Shown here in pieces: positions 48,501-55,579 of a DNA stretch of 64,000 nt. The notes under the pieces were generated by a model. It saw only the letters and a program-made list of their open reading frames with translations, did not search any database and had not been told where the DNA came from. Position 1 is the first letter of the stretch. Every line of letters starts with the position of its first letter. The position numbers and the translations under genes are program-made. Origin of the DNA: Maribacter halichondriae (GTDB lineage: Bacteria; Bacteroidota; Bacteroidia; Flavobacteriales; Flavobacteriaceae); NCBI RefSeq assembly GCF_027474825.1, contig NZ_CP107030.1:3044529-3108528 (forward strand), read 5' to 3'.

Positions 48501-48761
48501 TCTTATTTAGCCTTGAGAAACTTAACTATAGGGTATACCCTTAGTTCGGATGTGACTAGCAAAATAGGTTTAAGTTCTGTGAGAATCTACGGGGCAGCAA
48601 CCAATTTGTTGTACCTGTTCGGAGATAATTATACCTCTTTTAACCCTGAAGGTGTAGAGACTACCAATGGTGGCTATCTCGGCCCAACAACCTACGGGTA
48701 CCAAGAAGGTGCTAGCCCGATAGTAAGAAGCTTTACGCTTGGTTTGAATGTTAATTTCTAA
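45576..48761 (+). CDS. SusC-like TonB-dependent outer-membrane transporter
   Basis: 1061 residues from ATG 45576; an upstream TTG would add three residues. A signal peptide ends at SAVSAQ. A carboxypeptidase-regulatory-like domain begins at VTGTVTDSSGPLPGASIVVKG, followed by the TonB box region EEVVVVGYGTQKR, the plug (AASSLSGDSNPLIVVDG, EVLKDAASAAIYGSRGANGVI) and the beta barrel. It forms the import pore with the SusD protein and probably takes up alginate oligosaccharides. SusD starts 10 bases downstream. Control is by O3 and the leader hairpins. Confidence 0.96.
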   Translation: MKITLLKRLLLFGAFICFSAVSAQTVTGTVTDSSGPLPGASIVVKGTTNGTQTDFDGNYSIDNVDSSATLVFSYIGFATQEIAVNGQSAINVVLAEDASQLEEVVVVGYGTQKRANITGAVAKVGGAEVAGIQAARVDDALAGKLPGVLIQNQSGEPGADPKIQVRAASSLSGDSNPLIVVDGYPISGSLATVNPNDIQSLEVLKDAASAAIYGSRGANGVILVTTKKGRAGKANFSYNSYTSFSQKYVKDIEMLKTASEWADELQTSAYDLSEVDPGLLNYRLNALSNAPDVVSMEDWLFQNGTTQSHDLSVSGGSEDLRAFGSLGYLNTEGIVRGQGFERMNARLNVDANLGERIQAGVSFNGFYGKQDIVPHDMRDLLRSYSIHPIYHTQASIDFVQQLDAQRQALFDATGGANIPGAFANPFDNGYRGTGNINSSIYTLQPGDIAHEWHYGREQNGIGGSGDSGPAAKFDNARNYQKTYFGNVSSYLQFELFDGLNIKTVLGGDFRDVENYYYQGTLADARERTNQSDLDISNIRTSSVLSETTLNYAKVIGKHDIAAVAGFEVQNNYIKGFSSNATNVPIGLPLNYGLFDPADVITTEIDETRSRRSVFGRIQYAFDDRYLVTASLRRDGDSRFGANKRFATFPALSLGWNIHNESFLKDSDKLSQFKLRFSTGSLGTTSFLGSYDALSLLSAAPTATGTGFLIPSNIANPDLTWQTNTETNYGVDLGFFNNRLRLGVDYYTSDIEDMLINQSVSEVFGVPSVVLNRGNITSSGLELELNASIIQAEELSWSVGANLSTVNQEITSLGDLDELPRVVYGGPSGRGPEFRNYVGGELGEMWGYEVTGEVETIHIADPTRNIGFGSSEWYVVDQNGDGEITYEGDYVKLGSATPDFYWGLSSNLNYKAFDLALQFQGSQGAEVYNIDPIYWKSQFGGRVRDSFDANDDGIADATGQFYQETRNAHGSGVQDASYLALRNLTIGYTLSSDVTSKIGLSSVRIYGAATNLLYLFGDNYTSFNPEGVETTNGGYLGPTTYGYQEGASPIVRSFTLGLNVNF

Positions 48762-48771
48762 ATTAAAAAAA

Positions 48772-50100
48772 ATGAAAAATATATATTTAATATTGGGATT
48801 GTTGCTGTTAATTACGGCATGTGACAATGATTTGGATCAATTGCCTCCTAAACAATTAGAATCAAGTTCTTTGACAGATTACAACGGTGTTTTGAATGCG
48901 GCGTATCATTATCAGACTGGTACACCAACTCCATTGGCGATAATGGGCGATTTTAGGGCTGACAATATGTTGATGGACGAAGAACCCTATCCTGCATTTG
49001 ACAGATTCAATGCGGATCTCGCAGGAGGAGATTTGGTAGAACAATTTTTTCGTCCCTTCTACAGCAATTTGTACAAGTCGATCTTAAGTGCGAATAACGT
49101 AATTGATAATTCGACGAATGGTACTGAGGTTGCTGAAGCTAGATTTTTAAGAGGGTTGTCTTACTTGAAGCTTGTGATGGTTTTTGGTGATGTGACTGTA
49201 AATTTATCGCCGGCACCAGACGTAACGGATCAGTCTATTTTGACAAGACGGCCAGCTGCTGAAGTTTACGATAACGTGATTATTCCGGACTTTCAAGCTG
49301 CAATATCCGGTTTAGATAATTCTGGATTAGCTAGTGGACGCGCGTCTCAAATCGCAGCTCGGGGATTTCTCGGAAAAGTATATATGCACAGAAGTAATTT
49401 TAGCGCTGCGGCAACAGAACTTGCGGCTGTAATAAGCAGCGCTGCCGGGGAAGGGATTAGTTTAGAACCCGACTTTGCCAACGTGGTAATCGATGAGAGT
49501 TCAGAGATAATTTTTGCGACCCAGGTATCAACTTCTGTTCCTGACGTATATACTGTAGGTACAGAGTATCCAGGATGGTTTAGTGGAGGTGACACAAAAT
49601 CTCTTACACCATTGGACCCAGACTTGACTGCTGCTTTTGATGCGGTTGCGAATGATACACTTGTTGGAGGGGATTTAAGAAGAGCGCTAACTATTGATGA
49701 GGCAACAAGCGCAGGAGTGAAATATACTGGTGGTCAGGAGCAGGACTTTATAGAACTGAGATTGTCCGATGTTATTCTGATGTACGCTGAAGCGTTGAAC
49801 GAAACGGGTTCATCAGCAGCGGAGGTTTTAGGCCTTTTAGATGATATTAGAACTAGAGCGGGGTTAACTGTTTTGGATCCTTTGACTATCAATACAACTA
49901 CTTTGGTTAGACAAGCCATTGCCGACGAAAGAAGATTGGAGTTGGCCTTTGAAGGCCATAGATGGTTTGACTTGGTCAGAACGGGTACCGTCGATGCTGA
50001 AATGGGAGAAACAATTAATAGTAATTATCATCTGTTTCCAATTCCAAACTCAGAAATTCTTGCGAGCGGCGGAGTAATTACTCAAAACCCTGGATATTAA
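48772..50100 (+). CDS. SusD-like surface glycan-binding lipoprotein
   Basis: 442 residues from ATG 48772, giving a lipoprotein signal ending at LLLITAC. The earlier frame start at 48748 lies inside susC and is not used. Tetratricopeptide-like helices and the C-terminal EGHRWFDLVRTGTV and YHLFPIPNSEI are typical of SusD/RagB proteins. It caps the SusC pore and binds oligosaccharide at the surface. It ends in a 618-base gap, so the pair is an operon by itself. Confidence 0.95.
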   Translation: MKNIYLILGLLLLITACDNDLDQLPPKQLESSSLTDYNGVLNAAYHYQTGTPTPLAIMGDFRADNMLMDEEPYPAFDRFNADLAGGDLVEQFFRPFYSNLYKSILSANNVIDNSTNGTEVAEARFLRGLSYLKLVMVFGDVTVNLSPAPDVTDQSILTRRPAAEVYDNVIIPDFQAAISGLDNSGLASGRASQIAARGFLGKVYMHRSNFSAAATELAAVISSAAGEGISLEPDFANVVIDESSEIIFATQVSTSVPDVYTVGTEYPGWFSGGDTKSLTPLDPDLTAAFDAVANDTLVGGDLRRALTIDEATSAGVKYTGGQEQDFIELRLSDVILMYAEALNETGSSAAEVLGLLDDIRTRAGLTVLDPLTINTTTLVRQAIADERRLELAFEGHRWFDLVRTGTVDAEMGETINSNYHLFPIPNSEILASGGVITQNPGY

Positions 50101-50136
50101 TTTGTAATTAATATTCATGTAGTAAAATTATAAAGA

Positions 50137-50220
50137 CAATGCCATTCAACTTCAACCATTTCAGTAAGGATTAAAGTACTTAAGTTGCTTTGGGCGCGGT
50201 GACAGTGGCATTGTTTTTAT
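50137..50220 (+). terminator. Probable terminator of susCD
   Basis: CAATGCCA and TGGCATTG form an 8-bp stem enclosing about 60 bases, followed by TTTTTAT. The long loop contains AAAGTACTT. The loop makes it a weaker model than a simple hairpin. Confidence 0.5.
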
Positions 50221-50280
50221 AAAATATAGGAGTTTTGAAGTAAACCTATGTGTTGGGCTACTTATGTGAAAGAGGTGGGA

Positions 50281-50469
50281 GTTCATAAATTCACACTTGA
50301 ATTAATCACAACGAGGGAAAGTCCAAAGTGATTCTAGGTAAATCAAGATTCGATTGATTCTGAAAACTTTCATTTACAAAAGTGGGACATCTTGGAAAAT
50401 AGCGTTAATGCTGATAATTATCAGCAGACCAGTGATGAAGGTGCGTTTGCCAAAGTAAAGTTTTTTTAA
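50281..50469 (+). pseudogene. Possible relic of a PL7-type lyase C-terminus
   Basis: In consecutive frames the segment reads VHKFTLELITT, then KVILGKSRFD, then KVGH and finally ENSVNADNYQQTSDEGAFAK followed by VKFF and a stop at 50467-50469. This order resembles the end of PL7 lyases: a strand, then YFKVGxYLQ, then a final FAKVxF strand. The frame changes at several places and no start codon is present, so it cannot be a gene. Identification is tentative. Confidence 0.35.
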
Positions 50470-50680
50470 TTAGAAGTTGCCCATTAAAACGATATAAAGA
50501 ATTGAACCAAGTGGGAGTTTCCCCTTGTTTCATCAAGGAAGTTGTTTGAGTTAGTTTTTTATTGTTTTACTGGTCTTTCATAGGGCCAGTAAAACTACTC
50601 AAACTTAATTGTTGAACAGTAGTTCTTTTGGGTCGAACAACGTTGGAAGATTTTTTTTGGTTGAAGTTAATTTCATAAAT

Positions 50681-50705
50681 TTAACAAACCAATCTGGTTA
50701 ACCAA
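50681..50705. promoter_or_regulatory. Operator O4: double palindrome upstream of the regulator's own gene
   Basis: The right part TGGTTAACCA (50695-50704) is perfect. The left half is degenerate on its outer side (TTAACAAACCAA). It lies 14 bases before the GntR start, and TAAATTTA at 50676-50683 is a weak -7 box overlapping it, suggesting autoregulation. Confidence 0.65.
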
Positions 50706-50718
50706 TTCAAAGTTAAAT

Positions 50719-51420
50719 ATGAAATTAGAAATCCTCACTAAAAACGAAAATCAAGAAATCCAAAATAGTATAATCTCCAAAATTAGGGATTTGATTAACT
50801 ATAAAAATCTTGAACCTGGCGACAAACTTCCTTCAGAGCGGATGCTATCGGAGAAGTTCGAAGTAAGCAGAAGCAATGTTCGGGAAGCCATTCAAAAGCT
50901 TGAGTTCTATGGAATATTGAAATCAAAGCCCCAAAGCGGAACCTTCATCGCGGACATCGGCCAAGTGGCCATGAACGGAATGATAGAAGATATTCTGAGA
51001 CTTGAGGAACCCGATTTCAAATCTTTGGTAGAGACCAGAATTTTATTAGAGCTAAAGACCGTAAGACTGGCAGCTCAGAGAAGAACGAAAGAAGATTTAA
51101 ACCGAATGCAGTATGCTTTAGAGGCGTATAGCGATAAAGTACTTAAAGGAGAAGATGCGGTTCAAGAAGATTTGTTATTCCATTTAGCAATAGCCAAGGC
51201 GAGTGGCAATAGCACCATGGACACGTTCATGCTTATCATTACGCCTGAGATTATTACGAATTTTGAAAAATATCATGTTTGTGACAAGGATCAGGCATTT
51301 AAAGGTATTCAGGAGCATAAAGATATTTATGACGCTATAAAAGCTCAGGATCCTCAACTGGCCAAAGAAAAAATGAAGGTACATTTTAAAGTACTATACC
51401 AGTATTGTTATAATATATAG
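50719..51420 (+). CDS. FadR-subfamily GntR transcriptional regulator
   Basis: 233 residues. The winged helix-turn-helix at about 15-80 shows NLEPGDKLPSERMLSEKFEV and SRSNVREAIQKLEFYGILKS. The FCD effector domain follows, with Asp and His metal-ligand candidates in EDLLFHLAIAKASGN and QEHKDIYDAIKAQDP. FadR-type regulators of uronate genes (such as UxuR/ExuR/KdgR-like) are repressors released by pathway intermediates. Operator O4 in front of its own gene and three more sites in the locus make it the likely controller. The inducer, possibly KDG, is not known. Confidence 0.92.
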   Translation: MKLEILTKNENQEIQNSIISKIRDLINYKNLEPGDKLPSERMLSEKFEVSRSNVREAIQKLEFYGILKSKPQSGTFIADIGQVAMNGMIEDILRLEEPDFKSLVETRILLELKTVRLAAQRRTKEDLNRMQYALEAYSDKVLKGEDAVQEDLLFHLAIAKASGNSTMDTFMLIITPEIITNFEKYHVCDKDQAFKGIQEHKDIYDAIKAQDPQLAKEKMKVHFKVLYQYCYNI

Positions 51421-51676
51421 AGGTTAAATGAAGCACAGATGAAGGATGAAATTGCACGCTTTTATCTTTCATGAGAATATTAGAAGGGAAGTAATACCTA
51501 GAATAATACTACAAAATTCTACCGATTTGAATATCCGTTCAAGTTGTACCGGAAATTTTTTAGCAATAGTTCGAGGTATGTCGATAGAGGAAAGCATTTT
51601 GCTTGCTGAACTTTATTGATCGAATTAGGAATATAAATATCAAAATAACTGGGATTACCAACCAAAGCAAACTAGT

Positions 51677-52953
51677 ATGAAAGTCAAAGGATTAAGATGG
51701 TGGATTATCGCATTGATTTGCTTGGCCACCGTAATCAATTATATAGACCGTACAGCATTTGGAGTCATGTGGCCTGAAATGGGCAAAGACCTTGGCATGG
51801 ACGAATCAGATTATGCCATCATGCTGAATATATTTATGATTACCTATGCCGCCGGTAAATTTCTCTCAGGAAAACTGTATGACATGATCGGTACGCGTAT
51901 GGGTTTCGTTGTATCAATCGTAGTGTGGTCGTTGGCAGCTGTATTTCATGCCTTTGCAAGGGGTCTGGTTTCCTAAGTGTTGTACGGGCACTACTAGGAC
52001 TGGGCGAGGCCGGTAACTGGCCAGGGGCCGTAAAAAGTAATGGAGAGTGGTTTCCGATAAAAGAGCGTGCGATCGCACAAGGTATTTTTAATGCAGGAGC
52101 TTCTTTAGGGAGTGTCATCGCGCCGGCGCTGATCGCTGTTTTATATTCCCAATTCGGTTGGCGAACCACCTTTATCATTTTAGGACTAGCAGGGCTACTT
52201 TGGGTAATACCGTGGTTGTTCATCAACAAGGCAAAACCTGATAAGCACTCATGGATAACGGAGGAAGAAAAGAAACTGATCATGATCGATCAAATCAAGC
52301 CAGTCAAAGAAGACGAGAAGGAAAAAGGCTTGTCACTTATCCAGATATTAAGTTATAAAGAATCTTGGGGAGTACTCATGTCCCGTTTTTTCATCGAACC
52401 CATCTGGTGGTTGTTTGTTGGATGGATGCCACTTTATTTGAACTCAAAATTTGGTTTCAGTATCGAAGAAATAGGTTCCACTATCTGGATATCCTATTTG
52501 GGAGGTATGGCCGGAAGTATAATAGGTGGTTGGTATTGCGGTAAACTCATGGAAACGAAATCAGTAGATGCCGCCAGAAAAATTACGATAACGATTGGAG
52601 GGGCATTGATTTTCTTGGGCTTGTTAGGAATAATATTATTGGTTACCGAGAACAACCCCATGACATTCATCTATATCGTGGCTGTCGTATTGTTCGGATT
52701 CCAGTTTGCCATCGGTAACATTCAAACCATTTCGAGTGACCTTTTCCGTGGCCCTTCTGTAGGAACTTTAGCAGGATTGGCTGGCACTGTTGCCGCGGTG
52801 TCCGTAATTATCATGAACTCTTTAATACCAATGATAGCACAGGTGTCCTATACTCCTGCGTTTATTGTAATAGCGGTACTTGCTCCATTGGCGGTTTTAT
52901 CGATATACGTACTAATAAAAAGAATCAGACCAGTAGAAATAGAAACAATATAA
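51677..52953 (+). CDS. MFS transporter, ACS family (ExuT-like hexuronate porter), frameshifted
   Basis: The first frame ends at HAFARGLVS. Homology then continues as SGFLSVVRALLGLGEAGNWPGA in another frame. One more G in the G4 run at 51960-51963 restores it, giving 425 residues with 12 membrane segments. RTAFGVMWPEMGKDL in helix 1 and the GKFLSGKLYDMIGTRMGF loop are typical of ACS-family hexuronate and glucarate porters. It probably imports DEH, KDG or uronates. A long 256-base gap separates it from the regulator. The frameshift is probably an assembly indel. Confidence 0.88.
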
Positions 52954-52975
52954 TAAGCTTAAATATTTATAAAAA

Positions 52976-53737
52976 ATGAATTTAAAAGGAAAAGTAGCAG
53001 TAGTAACCGGAGCAACAGGTGGTATTGGTTTTGAAGTAGCAAAGCGATTAGGTAAAGACGGATATACTGTGGTTTTAAATGGTATAGAAGATGAGGTCGG
53101 AACCAAAAGGATAGAAGAGCTGACTGCCGAAGGCATTACTGCTGAATATCGCGGTTTCGATGTTACGAGCGAAGAAGCGGTAACTTCAAATATTAAAGCA
53201 ATAGGAGAAAAGTACGGTAGAATCGACGTCCTTGTGAATAATGCAGGTGGTTTGGGTGGAAGATCACGGTTTGAAGAAATGACAACTGAATTTTACCGAA
53301 AAGTGATGGCGTTAAACTTAGATTCGGTGTTCTTCGCTTCAAGAGCCGCAATACCGTTTCTTAAAAAAGGAGAGTACCCATCGATAATTAATTATACATC
53401 AAATGCAGGGTGGACCGCTGGTGGTCCAGGCGCAGGAATCTACGGAACATCTAAAGCGGGAGTTCATGCGATAACTAGAGCATTGGCAAAAGATTTGGCT
53501 GAATACGGTATTCGTGTAAATGCAGTATCTCCCGGTACAATTGACACGCCATTTCACGCACAAATTAAAGCAACGAAACCAGAAGTTTTTGCTTCATGGG
53601 CGAATAACATTATGCTAGGCAGATTAGGTCAACCAGAAGACGTAGCAGGTGTTATTTCCTTCTTAGCAAGTAAGGATGCATCGTTCATTACCGCTGAAAC
53701 TATCCAAATTGGCGGTGGTCAAGCATTAGGAATTTAA
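52976..53737 (+). CDS. SDR-family oxidoreductase, second copy
   Basis: 253 residues with TGATGGIGFEV, NNAGG and a catalytic YGTSKAG. The end of the Rossmann fold is TAETIQIGGGQ. It follows the MFS gene by 22 bases and stands before kdgK and KDPG aldolase, so it is a candidate DEH reductase or another uronate/aldonate dehydrogenase. It is clearly different from the SDR at 44370, so the two may differ in substrate or cofactor. Confidence 0.88.
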   Translation: MNLKGKVAVVTGATGGIGFEVAKRLGKDGYTVVLNGIEDEVGTKRIEELTAEGITAEYRGFDVTSEEAVTSNIKAIGEKYGRIDVLVNNAGGLGGRSRFEEMTTEFYRKVMALNLDSVFFASRAAIPFLKKGEYPSIINYTSNAGWTAGGPGAGIYGTSKAGVHAITRALAKDLAEYGIRVNAVSPGTIDTPFHAQIKATKPEVFASWANNIMLGRLGQPEDVAGVISFLASKDASFITAETIQIGGGQALGI

Positions 53738-53780
53738 AAACAGTCCAAGTAAAATAACCGTTAACGATTTTACTATTTTT

Positions 53781-53832
53781 AAAACCGCTTAATCCGGTAT
53801 GATGTTCCCCCAATACCGGTTAAGTCGTTTTT
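53781..53832 (+). terminator. Long hairpin between SDR and kdgK
   Basis: AAAACCGCTTAATCCGGTAT pairs with ATACCGGTTAAGTCGTTTTT around GATGTTCCCCCA, with about 17 matched bases and few mismatches, flanked by A and T runs. It could terminate after the SDR gene or protect the mRNA and allow differential expression of kdgK-aldolase-transporter. Confidence 0.65.
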
Positions 53833-53863
53833 AAAACAATACCTAATTTAATACGATTATTAG

Positions 53864-54904
53864 ATGAAGAAAGTAGTGACGTTCGGAGAAATTATGCTCC
53901 GTCTAGCACCTCCAGGATTTTTAAGGTTTTCGCAAGCCAATAGCTTCGATGTAGTTTATGGCGGTGGAGAATCCAACGTGGCCGTTTCATTGGCCAATTA
54001 TGGTGTTCCAGTTGATTTTGTAACCCGCTTGCCTAAAAACGATATAGGCGAATGTGCGTTGATGGAAATGCGAAAAAGAGGCGTCGGTACCAGCAAAATT
54101 ATTTTTGGTGGCGACCGTTTAGGAATATACTTTTTAGAAACCGGTGCGGTATCACGAGGGTCTAAGGTAGTCTACGACCGTGCACATTCCGCTATTGCGG
54201 AAATAGAATCGGGTATGATTGATTGGGATGCTGTTTTTGATGGCGTAGAGTGGTTTCACTGGACGGGTATTACCCCGGCCATTTCGCAAGGAGCCGCCGA
54301 TGTTTGTTTAGAAGCGGTCAAAGTAGCCGACAAAAAAGGCATAACCATTTCAACAGATTTAAACTATAGGGCAAAATTGTGGAACTATGGCGGCGACCGC
54401 GAAAAAATCATGACCGAATTAACTTCGTACTGTGATATTATTCTCGGGAACGAAGAAGATGCGGAAAAGCATTTCGGAATTCACCCAGAAGGTTTAGATG
54501 TGCATAAAGATGGTCATGATGTAAAGGCGGAAGCTTTTTTATCGGTCTGTAAACAGATGATGCAAAAATTCCCGAAAGCCAAAAAAGTCATTACGACTTT
54601 GAGAGGTTCTATTTCTGCTTCACATAATACGTGGGCAGGTGTTTTATGGGATGGTGCTAAAATGTACGAAACCAGACAATACCAAATCACCGATATCGTA
54701 GACCGTGTAGGTGGTGGCGACTCTTTTATGGGCGGTTTGATCTACGGATTGTTGAAATATCCTGAAGATGACCAAAATGCATTGGATTTTGCCGTGGCCG
54801 CTTCTTGTTTGAAGCATACCATCAAAGGAGATGCAAACTTGGTGACCGTATCGGAAGTAGAAAAGTTAATGGGTGGCGACGCTTCGGGTCGCGTAGCAAG
54901 ATAA
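53864..54904 (+). CDS. kdgK: 2-keto-3-deoxygluconate kinase (PfkB family), second copy
   Basis: 346 residues, closely similar to the copy at 31971 in the same motifs: VTFGEIMLRLAPPGFLRFSQ, GGGESNVAVS, EWFHWTGITPAIS and DRVGGGDSFMGGL near the end. It makes KDPG from KDG. The KDPG aldolase gene starts two bases after its stop, a tight and functional pair. The second copy in the locus suggests different regulation of the two arms. Confidence 0.93.
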   Translation: MKKVVTFGEIMLRLAPPGFLRFSQANSFDVVYGGGESNVAVSLANYGVPVDFVTRLPKNDIGECALMEMRKRGVGTSKIIFGGDRLGIYFLETGAVSRGSKVVYDRAHSAIAEIESGMIDWDAVFDGVEWFHWTGITPAISQGAADVCLEAVKVADKKGITISTDLNYRAKLWNYGGDREKIMTELTSYCDIILGNEEDAEKHFGIHPEGLDVHKDGHDVKAEAFLSVCKQMMQKFPKAKKVITTLRGSISASHNTWAGVLWDGAKMYETRQYQITDIVDRVGGGDSFMGGLIYGLLKYPEDDQNALDFAVAASCLKHTIKGDANLVTVSEVEKLMGGDASGRVAR

Positions 54905-54906
54905 AT

Positions 54907-55575
54907 ATGGCACAATATTCAAGAATAGAAGTAGCAACGGTAATGAAGGAATCAGGAATGGTTCCTTTATTCTACCATCCCGATATCGAATTGGGAAAAA
55001 AAGTATTAAAAGCCTGTTATGACGGTGGCGCTAGGCTGATGGAATTTACAGCTAGAGGCGATTTCGCCTTTGAAGTATTTTCCGAGTTGAACAAATTTGC
55101 AATCAAAGAACTTCCCGGAATGATAATGGGCGTCGGTTCGATTACAGATGCGGGAGCGGCCAGTATGTTCATGCAAATGGGAGCCAACTTTGTTGTAACT
55201 CCCTCTTTAAGAGAGGATATCGCAATGGTTTGTAACCGCAGGAAAGTTTTGTGGTCTCCTGGTTGTGGTTCTTTAACGGAAATAAATAGAGCCGAAGAAT
55301 TAGGATGTGAAATCGTAAAGCTCTTTCCAGGTGATATTTATGGTCCAGGTTTCGTAAAAGGAATAAAAGGCCCACAACCTTGGACAAGTGTTATGCCTAC
55401 GGGTGGGGTAAGTACAGATGAAGCAAATTTAAAGGCTTGGTTCGATGCCGGGGTTATCTGTGTCGGAATGGGTTCCAAACTGATCAGTAAAGAAATATTG
55501 GCCAACAAAGATTTCGCAGAATTGGAAAATACGGTTAGAAAAACCTTGGAAACTATTTCAAAATTGAAAAACTAA
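54907..55575 (+). CDS. eda: KDPG aldolase (2-dehydro-3-deoxyphosphogluconate aldolase)
   Basis: 222 residues from ATG 54907, chosen because the longer frame from 54805 lies inside kdgK. The class I aldolase has GVGSITDAGAASMFMQMGANF and WSPGCGSLTEI, with the Schiff-base Lys at about 138 in VKLFPGD, followed by MPTGGVS. It splits KDPG into pyruvate and glyceraldehyde 3-phosphate, which ends the pathway and feeds central metabolism. A Nramp-like gene begins four bases after its stop. Confidence 0.95.
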   Translation: MAQYSRIEVATVMKESGMVPLFYHPDIELGKKVLKACYDGGARLMEFTARGDFAFEVFSELNKFAIKELPGMIMGVGSITDAGAASMFMQMGANFVVTPSLREDIAMVCNRRKVLWSPGCGSLTEINRAEELGCEIVKLFPGDIYGPGFVKGIKGPQPWTSVMPTGGVSTDEANLKAWFDAGVICVGMGSKLISKEILANKDFAELENTVRKTLETISKLKN

Positions 55576-55579
55576 AACC

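Larger units (their letters stand above)
50101..50718. other. Intergenic gap between susD and the GntR gene: hairpin, possible lyase relic and operator O4
   Basis: CAATGCCA near 50138 pairs with TGGCATTG near 50208-50215 and is followed by TTTTT, a likely susD terminator with a long loop. From about 50281 three-frame remnants resemble a PL7 end. The right end holds operator O4. Confidence 0.5.

Noticed and set aside
51421..51676. Gene between the GntR regulator and the MFS porter
   Set aside because: No reading frame with a plausible start or family. It contains only the 15-base element and AT-rich sequence.
53811..53826. Possible fifth operator near kdgK (AATACCGGTTAAGT)
   Set aside because: It resembles TGGTTAACCA only in part and is one arm of the hairpin described at 53781. 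It lacks the paired TTGGTAAACCAA.
54805..54906. Upstream extension of the KDPG aldolase frame
   Set aside because: The added residues lie within kdgK in another frame and are rich in Arg. The family-like start is ATG 54907.
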